The notes beneath the pieces were generated by a model. The model was not told the origin of the DNA and did not search any database. It saw only the letters and a list, made by a program, of their open reading frames with translations. A stretch of DNA of 12,863 nucleotides from NCBI GenBank assembly GCA_002730655.1, contig PCAT01000088.1, positions 1 through 12,863 on the forward strand, in the 5' to 3' direction. The position numbers and the translations under genes are program-made. Origin of the DNA: Balneola sp. GTDB lineage: Bacteria; Bacteroidota; Rhodothermia; Balneolales; Balneolaceae. Shown piece by piece: positions 6,432 to 12,863 of the stretch. Position 1 is the first letter of the stretch, and the number at the start of each line of letters is the position of its first letter.

Positions 6432-7631
6432 CTATTGCTCGTAGCCCGTCATCTCGATATACCCATTCCCGCCGATAGCTTCATCCCTGAAATTCCCTGA
6501 GACTTGCAGTGCTCCCTCATAATAATGGACCGACACCGTCATCTCCTGATCATCAAATACAGTGACTAAGTCCATTTCTAACTCTTCAGAAGGAATAGAC
6601 AGGGTCCACTGCGCAGGATAACGCGCCCTAGTATGAGGGCTAGTCCAATACTCTAGCACTTCTAAACGTACTTCGCCTTTGTCTAAATCTCTCTTTTGAC
6701 CATCCGGAGCAATCAAACTACCTGTAATTTGGGGAGCTAACTCAGGATTCACATTTCGAATTTGATAGTACATAAGATCGTATCCGTTAGAAAGTTGGAT
6801 AGAAAACCAATCCCATCCCGTTTGCCCTGAATCCAAGGCCGAAGTACTCCACTCATGATCCATCCAAGTCAGCCCTGAAACCGTAAATAACTCGCCATCC
6901 TTTCGCAGCATCCCATCGGTCTGCATACGCGTGAACGAAATATAATACGAAGCATTACCATCCTCACCCCCTTTCTTATCATAACCCTCTTCCCCCTGGA
7001 GCACCAATGGTTTTTTTGGATTCAGCTGTATATCTATAGCTGTTCCATCAACCATTTCTGCCTTAATTCTCACCGGAAAACGCTCACCACTAGCCTTTGA
7101 ATCCTTAACCTGAGTAATCTCCCAGTCTTCCAGCCAGACCCGATAAGGATCCACGCTCGCCCCCGCCAAACCTGCGGTACCTCGGCTAAAGCGCTCGTCA
7201 AACACATGATCCTTTTTCGACACATCGGATATGGCAAAGTGTGCTAAGTACAACTGGTTGGTATTCCACTCCGGTTTATGAGTACCATCTATTTCCGGGT
7301 CGATTGATCCATTTTCCACCTCTGAAGGGCTTAATTGATTTCTAAAAATGGTAAATTGAAATCCAAACTGCCTACCATCTTCATTAAACAAATTCCCAGT
7401 ATAATACCACCATTCGGTTTTAAAACCAGGGTGAGCCCCATGATCCACTGGAAATACAAATTCTCTAGGACCAAGTGCTTGGATATAGCCTTCCGTATCG
7501 CCTCCACTCAACGCCTGGGCAGCAGAGATAGTAGCTTCAATTTCAGCTCCCGGCTCTGAGAAAAGAATCCAAGACAATGCAAGACCTACAAGTAGTGGAA
7601 TCGTTATAATTTGCCAAAATGATAATTTCAT
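6432..7631 (-). CDS. Membrane-anchored AttH/CrtC-like (lipocalin-like domain) protein of the ABC operon
   Basis: A 399-residue protein with an N-terminal hydrophobic segment (about 6-24, no lipobox Cys) and an envelope-facing remainder. It matches the predicted secreted hydrolase family related to AttH and CrtC (hydroxyneurosporene synthase-like, two lipocalin-like domains): PVDHGAHPGF (61-70), TEWWYYTGNL (72-81), LYLAHFAI (127-134), the ASYYISFTRM stretch (227-236) and MDHEWST (257-263). The paired His/Glu/Trp signatures are those conserved in the family. CrtC hydrates carotenoids, but most relatives here are uncharacterised, so no substrate is assigned. It is the third gene of the ATPase-permease operon, 26 bases after the permease, and this ATPase-permease-AttH order is a recurring arrangement, suggesting it acts on or receives what the transporter handles. 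Confidence 0.85.
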   Translation of the reverse strand: MKLSFWQIITIPLLVGLALSWILFSEPGAEIEATISAAQALSGGDTEGYIQALGPREFVFPVDHGAHPGFKTEWWYYTGNLFNEDGRQFGFQFTIFRNQLSPSEVENGSIDPEIDGTHKPEWNTNQLYLAHFAISDVSKKDHVFDERFSRGTAGLAGASVDPYRVWLEDWEITQVKDSKASGERFPVRIKAEMVDGTAIDIQLNPKKPLVLQGEEGYDKKGGEDGNASYYISFTRMQTDGMLRKDGELFTVSGLTWMDHEWSTSALDSGQTGWDWFSIQLSNGYDLMYYQIRNVNPELAPQITGSLIAPDGQKRDLDKGEVRLEVLEYWTSPHTRARYPAQWTLSIPSEELEMDLVTVFDDQEMTVSVHYYEGALQVSGNFRDEAIGGNGYIEMTGYEQ

Positions 7632-7657
7632 AGAACGATTATTTTATCTCAAATAGG

Positions 7658-10207
7658 TTATTCGCTTCGCAATGCTTCGGCTGGATTCGCACTCGCCATT
7701 TTCCATGAGGGGTAGATTCCCGCCAACAAGGCCGCTACAACTGCTAGACCTACCGCTTGAATCAACAGCGAAGGGCTAACCATGAATTCCAGAGTCCATC
7801 CGAAAGAGCGAAGATTAATCACATAGACTAATACATAAGAAATAAGTAGCCCAAGAGGAATGGATAAGACCCCTGCAATCAAACCCATAACCCCCGTTTG
7901 GGTTATAACATAGTTCCATAACTGACCAGGAGTCATTCCATTGGCTCTAAGCACAGCATGTTCTCGAGCCCGTTCAAGTTGCAGCGCCATTAACGAACTT
8001 AAAATACCCACAAAAGCCACCATTACGGCTAACAATCTTAGCACCACGGTTACTGTAAAAGTCCGGTCAAAAATTTCAATTGAAGCTTCACGCAATCCTT
8101 TATTCGAACGAATAAAGACATCTTGAACTCCTGCTGCTCGATCCCGTAGACGATCAACCAGCACATTCACATCGGTCTGATCATCGGCATACAAAGCAAG
8201 TCCAGAAATGGCTCGATTACCAAAAAAACGGTCATATAAGCTACGGTTCATGGTAACTGTCCCCATATCTGAGGCATAATCAAAGTAGATAGCTTTGATG
8301 GGAAAATATTGCATGCCTTTATCGGTCATTATACCCAAACTATCACCTATTCCAATTCCAAAACGGTAGGCATATGCCTCAGAAATCATGATCACCTCTT
8401 CTTGAGCAAATTGCCCCCAAAAGCCGTCCTGAATTTCCTTGGTTTGGTAGGATTCACTCGCCTTTACACCCAATGAGGTCGTCACCAGATTACTACTGCC
8501 AAAAATAGTCATCACATCTTCGCTGAAAACCGAGTGAACACTTTCAACCCCTTCGGTTTCTTTCAAAAGTTGAACTAATTCTGTTTGCAGTTTTGCATCA
8601 GCTTTGCGGGCTACCGCGCTAGGGGGCTGCACATAAATATCTGCTTGTAATTGAGACTCCAACCAAGATACAACCGTAACTCGGAAGCTATCAACCATTA
8701 TGCCTACTCCAACCGAGGCAGCCACAGCAACAACAAGGGCAGCAACTGCTACTGAGGTTCGGCTAAGCTCGGTCACTACCCCACGCACCGACATCTTCCC
8801 AATTAACCCATTTAGATTTCCAAAAATCGGTCGCATAAATGCAGCCAAACCCACCATCAGGGATGGAATAAGCAATGAAAAACCGATAATGACAAATAGT
8901 AATGAGCTGTATCCAGCGATAATTCCACCATTAGGAAGTAATAGAATACCCCCACCAGCCAGACCAATAGCCAGCCCTATTATAGCAATTATAGGCAAAC
9001 GATGAACCAATCTTGATTCACTTGAAGAGCGACGTAGAACAGTGGATACCTCTGCTTCTGAAGCCTCGCGAGCTGGCCAAAAAGCCGCCAATAAGGTAGC
9101 GCCCAAGCCCAGTATAATCGCTTTTAGTACAAGAGTCATTTCAATAGTTAACTCTTGGACGGATAATACAAAATAGAGATCATTGATAGACTGCGTTACC
9201 AACCCAAGTAGAAATTGCGCAAGTCCGATGCCTGCGGTTATCCCAAGTATAGTACCGATAAGACCAATGAGTACGGCTTCCTTTAAAATCATCGAGAGTA
9301 TTTCCGATTTCGTCACTCCCAGGGCGCGGAGACGACCAATAAGGGGTAAACGCTGAACCACCGAAAAAGTCATTGTGTTATAAATTAGGAACATTCCCAC
9401 CAGTAAAGCCAATAGGCTTAGTGCTTGTAAATTGAGTTCAAATGCTCGCGTCATTTGACTGAGGGTATCCGTACGAGAGCTTGTAGAAATCAGACGTGTA
9501 CCCACTGGTAAACCTGCCGATAGTGATGCTATAATAGATTCTTCATTTTCATTAGGAATTATTAAGTCAATTCTGGATAACTGACTAGCAATACCAAAAA
9601 GTTGCTGTGCAGTGTTAATATCTACCAGCAGAACACTTTCTAGGGCTTGTTGGCTTCGCTTGTCATCCGTTGCAATAGCGCCAACAACAAGCAGGTCAAA
9701 GAGTCGCCCACCCACAGATACTTGGATATTATCTCCAATATTTTTGGCTAAATCTGCCAGAACTGACTCACTTATAACAGCTGTGGGTTGTCCGGTTATA
9801 AACCTAGCTAAGTCAATGCCACCATCCTGGCTTGAAAAATCACGGAATGGCCCCTCTGCTATCGGATCCACACCCAATATTTGAAAGGTTCGATCCAATC
9901 CTTGGAGTGTACCATAGCCATCGATAACGGGCGCAGAATTTCGATATCCAGTCGTCAGTCTTAAATCCCGATACACTTGATCGCTCAAAAAATCACCAGA
10001 CCCTTGAATTTGGTGAGTTGTCTTACCTGTTAGAGCTTCGGCCGACAGAGAAAAAGCGCGTTGGGCTGAGCTGTTAGAAAGATCAATTGAGATAACCATA
10101 GCCACACCGAGAGCAACGCCTAATATAGATAACAAAAAATGCCAGGGGTGTTTCAATAGAAATCGAAGGCTAGACTGCCAAAGTAGGTCTTGATGCTGCC
10201 TAATCAT
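7658..10207 (-). CDS. FtsX/MacB-type ABC transporter permease with two FtsX domains
   Basis: An 849-residue inner-membrane permease. The first membrane segment (about 22-42) is followed by a large periplasmic domain, then the first FtsX block of helices (about 255-380, with LIGRLRALGVTKSEIL as the cytoplasmic coupling region). Further hydrophobic segments follow (about 405-465 and 480-505), then a second periplasmic domain (to about 715), and a final FtsX block ending in YPSWKMASANPAEALRSE. HAVLRANGMTPGQLW is the second coupling stretch. The two-block architecture matches the large fused permeases of the YbbP/COG3127 type, in which one chain does the work of a LolC-LolE-like pair. Such transporters extract or move envelope components by mechanotransmission rather than by import. 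Its first 8 bases overlap the end of the ATPase gene, indicating co-translation. Substrate unknown. Confidence 0.92.
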   Translation of the reverse strand: MIRQHQDLLWQSSLRFLLKHPWHFLLSILGVALGVAMVISIDLSNSSAQRAFSLSAEALTGKTTHQIQGSGDFLSDQVYRDLRLTTGYRNSAPVIDGYGTLQGLDRTFQILGVDPIAEGPFRDFSSQDGGIDLARFITGQPTAVISESVLADLAKNIGDNIQVSVGGRLFDLLVVGAIATDDKRSQQALESVLLVDINTAQQLFGIASQLSRIDLIIPNENEESIIASLSAGLPVGTRLISTSSRTDTLSQMTRAFELNLQALSLLALLVGMFLIYNTMTFSVVQRLPLIGRLRALGVTKSEILSMILKEAVLIGLIGTILGITAGIGLAQFLLGLVTQSINDLYFVLSVQELTIEMTLVLKAIILGLGATLLAAFWPAREASEAEVSTVLRRSSSESRLVHRLPIIAIIGLAIGLAGGGILLLPNGGIIAGYSSLLFVIIGFSLLIPSLMVGLAAFMRPIFGNLNGLIGKMSVRGVVTELSRTSVAVAALVVAVAASVGVGIMVDSFRVTVVSWLESQLQADIYVQPPSAVARKADAKLQTELVQLLKETEGVESVHSVFSEDVMTIFGSSNLVTTSLGVKASESYQTKEIQDGFWGQFAQEEVIMISEAYAYRFGIGIGDSLGIMTDKGMQYFPIKAIYFDYASDMGTVTMNRSLYDRFFGNRAISGLALYADDQTDVNVLVDRLRDRAAGVQDVFIRSNKGLREASIEIFDRTFTVTVVLRLLAVMVAFVGILSSLMALQLERAREHAVLRANGMTPGQLWNYVITQTGVMGLIAGVLSIPLGLLISYVLVYVINLRSFGWTLEFMVSPSLLIQAVGLAVVAALLAGIYPSWKMASANPAEALRSE

Positions 10208-10967
10208 GCGTCGGATGCTTTGGCCGATTCGGTTTCGTTAATGGCTTGGTTGATTTCGATAATTTGGCAAAATCCATAGATGCATTCATGGCGTGCAAAC
10301 TTCCTTCACGAAGCTCTAACACCTGATCAGCAATTTGACCCATTTCCCGATCATGTGTTGCAATAATCATGGTCCTTCCATTTTCTCGGACCAAATCACT
10401 AAGCATGTTCAATACGATGCTACCGGTTTTATAATCAAGGTTGCCAGTGGGCTCATCGGCCAAAATAAACTTTGGCTCATGGGCTAAAGCTCTTGCGATG
10501 GCCACACGCTGCTGCTCACCTCCCGACAGTAGATCAGGATAGCTTCCTCTCCTATCACCTAGACCCACTTTATCTAAAAATAACTTTGCTTTCTTCTCAC
10601 TCTCGACTGGATCATCCCCCTTCAAAGACAACGGAAGTATAACATTTTCGAAAGCGGTGAGCGTTGAAATAAGATTAAACGACTGAAATACAAAACCAAT
10701 GTTGTCTCGCCGATATTTGGTGCGATCCTTCTCATTCATCTTCGAAATATCTGTACCATCAATAATAACCTGCCCATTATCGGGCTGGTCGATCCCACTA
10801 AGCAAGTTCAACATAGTACTTTTCCCAGAACCAGAACGCCCTAACAGCACATACATCTGACCTTTTGAAACAGAAAGTTCAAGATCGTTAAGTACCAATC
10901 GCCTTTTACTACCCTCTTGATAACTCTTTGAAAGCTGTTTCAATTGGATAACGGGTTTGCTGCTCAT
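10200..10967 (-). CDS. ABC transporter ATPase, LolD/MacB type
   Basis: A cytoplasmic ATPase of 255 residues that powers the neighbouring permease. All core motifs are intact: Walker A GRSGSGKST (43-51), Q-loop Gln95 in FVFQSFNL, signature LSGGEQQ (147-153), Walker B FILADE (167-172) with catalytic Glu, D-loop GNLD (175-178) and switch His205 in ATHD. The subfamily (LolD/MacB/FtsE-like) is supported by the YRRDNIGFVFQSFNLI stretch and by the FtsX-type partner. The C-terminal about 30 residues (from about 226) are a Lys/Pro/Ser-rich low-complexity extension beyond the usual domain. It is the first gene of the operon and its stop lies inside the start of the permease gene. Confidence 0.95.
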   Translation of the reverse strand: MSSKPVIQLKQLSKSYQEGSKRRLVLNDLELSVSKGQMYVLLGRSGSGKSTMLNLLSGIDQPDNGQVIIDGTDISKMNEKDRTKYRRDNIGFVFQSFNLISTLTAFENVILPLSLKGDDPVESEKKAKLFLDKVGLGDRRGSYPDLLSGGEQQRVAIARALAHEPKFILADEPTGNLDYKTGSIVLNMLSDLVRENGRTMIIATHDREMGQIADQVLELREGSLHAMNASMDFAKLSKSTKPLTKPNRPKHPTHD

Positions 10968-10984
10968 ATTTAGGTTTTTGGGCT

Positions 10985-11012
10985 CTTAGTTGTAGAATTA
11001 TAACAAACTAAG
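10985..11012. promoter_or_regulatory. Imperfect palindrome in the ABC operon leader with an AT-rich centre
   Basis: CTTAGTTGT (10985-10993) and ACAAACTAAG (11003-11012) pair with one bulged base around the 9-base centre AGAATTATA. Read on the minus strand the centre gives TATAAT (10997-11002), so a -10-like hexamer lies inside the loop. No good -35 stands at 17 bases. It lies 18 to 45 bases before the ATPase start, a suitable place for an operator or a leader hairpin. Confidence 0.4.
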
Positions 11013-11019
11013 CTCCACA

Positions 11020-11082
11020 AGTATTGGTTCCTTTTTTTTGGACTTTGGGTGACTTTCCTAAAAAAATCTCATTGCCAATACT
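11020..11082. repeat. Long-spaced inverted repeat between the amidohydrolase and ABC genes
   Basis: AGTATTGG (11020-11027) and CCAATACT (11075-11082) are perfect 8-base complements with a 47-base spacer. The right arm directly abuts the amidohydrolase stop codon. The spacer contains two homopolymer runs (8 T at 11032-11039 and 7 A at 11061-11067). It is too widely spaced for a standard intrinsic terminator and might be a paired regulator site or the base of a larger RNA structure. Confidence 0.35.
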
Positions 11083-12555
11083 TTATCGAATCAGCATAGA
11101 ATCTAGATCAGAAAGACTCCAAAAAGCCCCATTTTTAATGACGGCATATATTTGTTGAGTGAAAGAAATATTCTGTAATGGGTTTCCTTTCAATAATACT
11201 AGATCAGCGTTATATCCAACTTTTATCCGGCTCGTTTCCCCTTCTACTCCTAAAAATGTTGCTGGGTTGATAGTAGCAGTTTGTAATGCATGTTTATTTG
11301 AAAACCCACTTTCCACAAGTAACTCAAGCTCTTTATGCAAGCTCTGACCCGGTATTAAATAGCCAATTGGAGTATCAGTACCCGCCATAAATGGAACATT
11401 ATTGGCATGTAAATATTGCACCATTTCTTTCATCCAGCGGCTATAGACGGCGATGTCAGCATTAGAGTCAATAGCTATGCTGCGCATAGGTTCCATTGCC
11501 GCACGCCACTCTTCTGCAAGTTCCATCGGTAGTTTTGTAAGTTCGGCCATCTGATTCTCTTGCAGAAATTCTCGAGTTGCAAAATTATTATATAAAGCTA
11601 ATGTAGGGGTTTGCCACACTGAATTTTGAGCCAATAACTCAACTGCCTGACTCAATAGCATACTATCAATCATTTGAATAGCATCCATGCGTTGTTTAGC
11701 ATGTAATGATGAACGTAATTCAGCACCACTTAAACTATCGGGATTTTCAAGAATAGATAAACGTTCTTTTAATAATTCTTGGGAATTGGTAGCAATTGAC
11801 ATTTCAAAATTTCGAAGATGTTCTATACCATTTAATCCTGCCTCGACTGCAGAAAACAAATTCATGCTTAACGGAATATGCCCTGTTACCAATAGTCCTT
11901 CCTCACTAGCCAATCGCATGAGTTCGTTAAATTGTTCCTCATTTAACATCTCGTATGCTTTCAAAAAGTCAACCTGATTATCTATTAATAGCTGAGTATT
12001 ATATTGTATGGCTGCTAGGGAATTATTTTCGACGGATAATAAAGGATAGCTCGGCGAAGAGTTATTGTATACGTTAGGTGTACCATCAATTAATGGTCCT
12101 GCTATATATACATTTGGTGCCTTATTAGGTTGTTCTATTGATCTATCCTTAACTTTTGATACCAACTCTAACGGACCACCTGTATCGCGGACACTAGTCA
12201 CTCCATGAGCCAAAAATAATGCATTCATAGCTGGCCGCATTTTATCGTCAAAAGCATAATGAACATGAGCATCCCATAAACCAGGTATTAGGTAAAGACC
12301 TTTGCCGTCAATTTTACTGATAGTAATGACTCTATCAGCTTCCTCATAATTGCTAATCTCGGTTATCTTACCTCGCTCTATCAATACATTCTTCGAAGTT
12401 TGAATGCCTTCAATTGGATCCACGATAGACACATTCGTAATCCAGTAAGAATCCTCCAATGAAGTCATTACTGGTTGACATGAGAGGAGTAGCGTGCAAA
12501 TAATTGCAACATTTATACTTGAAAGTACATTTAACAATTGGGGCGAGTTCGTCAT
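11083..12555 (-). CDS. Lipoprotein metal-dependent amidohydrolase (imidazolonepropionase/prolidase-like)
   Basis: A 490-residue hydrolase of the amidohydrolase superfamily with a predicted lipid anchor, hence envelope-located. The metal site is complete: HVH at H97/H99, carboxylated-Lys candidate K199 in FLKAYE, H226 in VTGHI, H246 in IEHLRN, and D394 in AGTDTPI. This is the binuclear pattern seen in prolidase- and imidazolonepropionase-like members, many of which cleave amino-acid or peptide-type C-N bonds; the substrate here is not predictable. The chain ends with the usual small beta domain (ADLVLLKGNPL and IYAVIKNG). The signal sequence ends in LLLSC with Cys26 as a good lipobox. I chose the ATG at 12555, which has a weak GGTG site 6 bases upstream; the frame can be extended to a GTG at 12600 but this adds 15 residues before the signal. 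It appears monocistronic. Confidence 0.88.
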   Translation of the reverse strand: MTNSPQLLNVLSSINVAIICTLLLSCQPVMTSLEDSYWITNVSIVDPIEGIQTSKNVLIERGKITEISNYEEADRVITISKIDGKGLYLIPGLWDAHVHYAFDDKMRPAMNALFLAHGVTSVRDTGGPLELVSKVKDRSIEQPNKAPNVYIAGPLIDGTPNVYNNSSPSYPLLSVENNSLAAIQYNTQLLIDNQVDFLKAYEMLNEEQFNELMRLASEEGLLVTGHIPLSMNLFSAVEAGLNGIEHLRNFEMSIATNSQELLKERLSILENPDSLSGAELRSSLHAKQRMDAIQMIDSMLLSQAVELLAQNSVWQTPTLALYNNFATREFLQENQMAELTKLPMELAEEWRAAMEPMRSIAIDSNADIAVYSRWMKEMVQYLHANNVPFMAGTDTPIGYLIPGQSLHKELELLVESGFSNKHALQTATINPATFLGVEGETSRIKVGYNADLVLLKGNPLQNISFTQQIYAVIKNGAFWSLSDLDSMLIR

Positions 12556-12636
12556 TGCATTCACCGAAGTTATAATATTATAAGTATTAACAAGAGTCAC
12601 TTTGATTTAATATGCTTATCTTAATTATCTTTCGGA

Positions 12637-12660
12637 AATCGTAACGATAATACTACGATT
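12637..12660. promoter_or_regulatory. Inverted repeat upstream of the tRNA gene
   Basis: AATCGTA (12637-12643) and TACGATT (12654-12660) are perfect 7-base complements around a 10-base spacer, ending 9 bases before the tRNA. It lies in the 114-base gap between the divergent amidohydrolase and tRNA genes and could be an operator for either, or part of the tRNA promoter. I cannot tell which. Confidence 0.3.
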
Positions 12661-12669
12661 AATAGATAT

Positions 12670-12743
12670 GCACCCGTAGCTCAACTGGATAGAGTACCTG
12701 ACTACGAATCAGGCGGTTAGAGGTTCGAATCCTCTCGGGTGCA
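12670..12743 (+). tRNA. tRNA-Arg(ACG)
   Basis: A complete cloverleaf of 74 bases: acceptor GCACCCG pairs with CGGGTGC, the D stem is GCTC/GAGT (one G-T pair), the anticodon stem is CCTGA/TCAGG around loop CTACGAA, and the T stem is AGAGG/CCTCT around TTCGAAT, with discriminator A. The anticodon ACG reads CGT-type arginine codons and is normally edited to ICG by TadA. The 3' CCA is not encoded (CAC follows the discriminator), so it must be added enzymatically. It is transcribed away from the amidohydrolase. Confidence 0.97.
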
Positions 12744-12755
12744 CACAATAAAACC

Positions 12756-12800
12756 AGCGACTTATAGTTCATAAATTTTAGTGCTATTTGTCGCTTTTTT
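12756..12800 (+). terminator. Intrinsic terminator of the tRNA-Arg gene
   Basis: AGCGAC (12756-12761) pairs with GTCGCT (12790-12795), and inside it ATAG (12764-12767) pairs with CTAT (12784-12787) across a TT/TT internal mismatch. A T-run follows at once (TTTTT to 12800, then A and five more T). It starts 12 bases after the tRNA, so the transcript should stop here. No gene is visible in the remaining AT-rich bases to the window end. Confidence 0.75.
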
Positions 12801-12863
12801 ATTTTTGGATCAATTTAGTTTAATCCTAAATCACCGCAAAGCTTGTAAATATTTAATTTTTGC

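Noticed and set aside
8700..9884. Plus-strand open frames across the permease gene
   Set aside because: Antisense to a clear FtsX-type permease; the Thr/Ala/Pro/Ser-rich products reflect reverse reading of hydrophobic codons.
12556..12600. Longer amidohydrolase starting at a GTG
   Set aside because: It would put 15 polar residues before the signal sequence; the ATG at 12555 has a weak ribosome site and a normal-length lipoprotein signal.
1..12863. CRISPR array, insertion sequence, prophage or toxin-antitoxin pair
   Set aside because: No regularly spaced direct repeats, transposase or integrase motifs, or small paired genes of such families are visible.

Overview
The window looks like a piece of ordinary chromosome from a Gram-negative bacterium with moderate to low GC, most likely Bacteroidota or the related Balneolota/Rhodothermia branch. 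This is inference: most starts lack a Shine-Dalgarno sequence, two gene products carry N-terminal secretion or lipoprotein signals, and the gene families (DEAD-box helicase with DbpA-type tail, FtsX-type ABC transporter with an AttH/CrtC-like partner, DoxX-like protein, lipoprotein amidohydrolase) are all common there. I see no phage, transposon, CRISPR or plasmid functions. No gene-free stretch exceeds 300 bases.

Layout. The left edge cuts a PyrR-type phosphoribosyltransferase (+), which faces a minus-strand block across a shared bidirectional hairpin terminator. That block, read right to left, is sbtA (sodium-dependent bicarbonate transporter), a PII-like sbtB partner one base behind it, then a DEAD-box RNA helicase after a 159-base gap. 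Next comes an AT-rich stretch (about 3470-4325) holding a small DoxX-like membrane protein with its own hairpin terminator. A flavin-dependent LLM oxidoreductase (-) is divergent from an exported HAD-type acid phosphatase (+).

The GC-richer part at 6432-10967 is one minus-strand operon: ABC ATPase, a large 849-residue FtsX-type permease (the two genes overlap by 8 bases), and a membrane-anchored AttH/CrtC-like protein 26 bases later. The leader of this operon holds two inverted repeats. Upstream lies a lipoprotein amidohydrolase (-) with a full binuclear metal site, and the right edge carries a complete tRNA-Arg(ACG) followed by a strong terminator.

Functional reading. sbtAB should take up bicarbonate under control of an adenyl-nucleotide-sensing PII-like protein, in a genome with no sign of photosynthesis here. 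The ATPase-permease-AttH trio resembles LolCDE/MacB-type machinery that handles envelope substrates rather than importing nutrients; its substrate cannot be told from the sequence. The most interesting items are the sbtB without a redox C-loop, the ABC-AttH operon with its nested inverted repeats, and the AT-rich DoxX island with an extra C-terminal membrane segment. None is clearly a new system.
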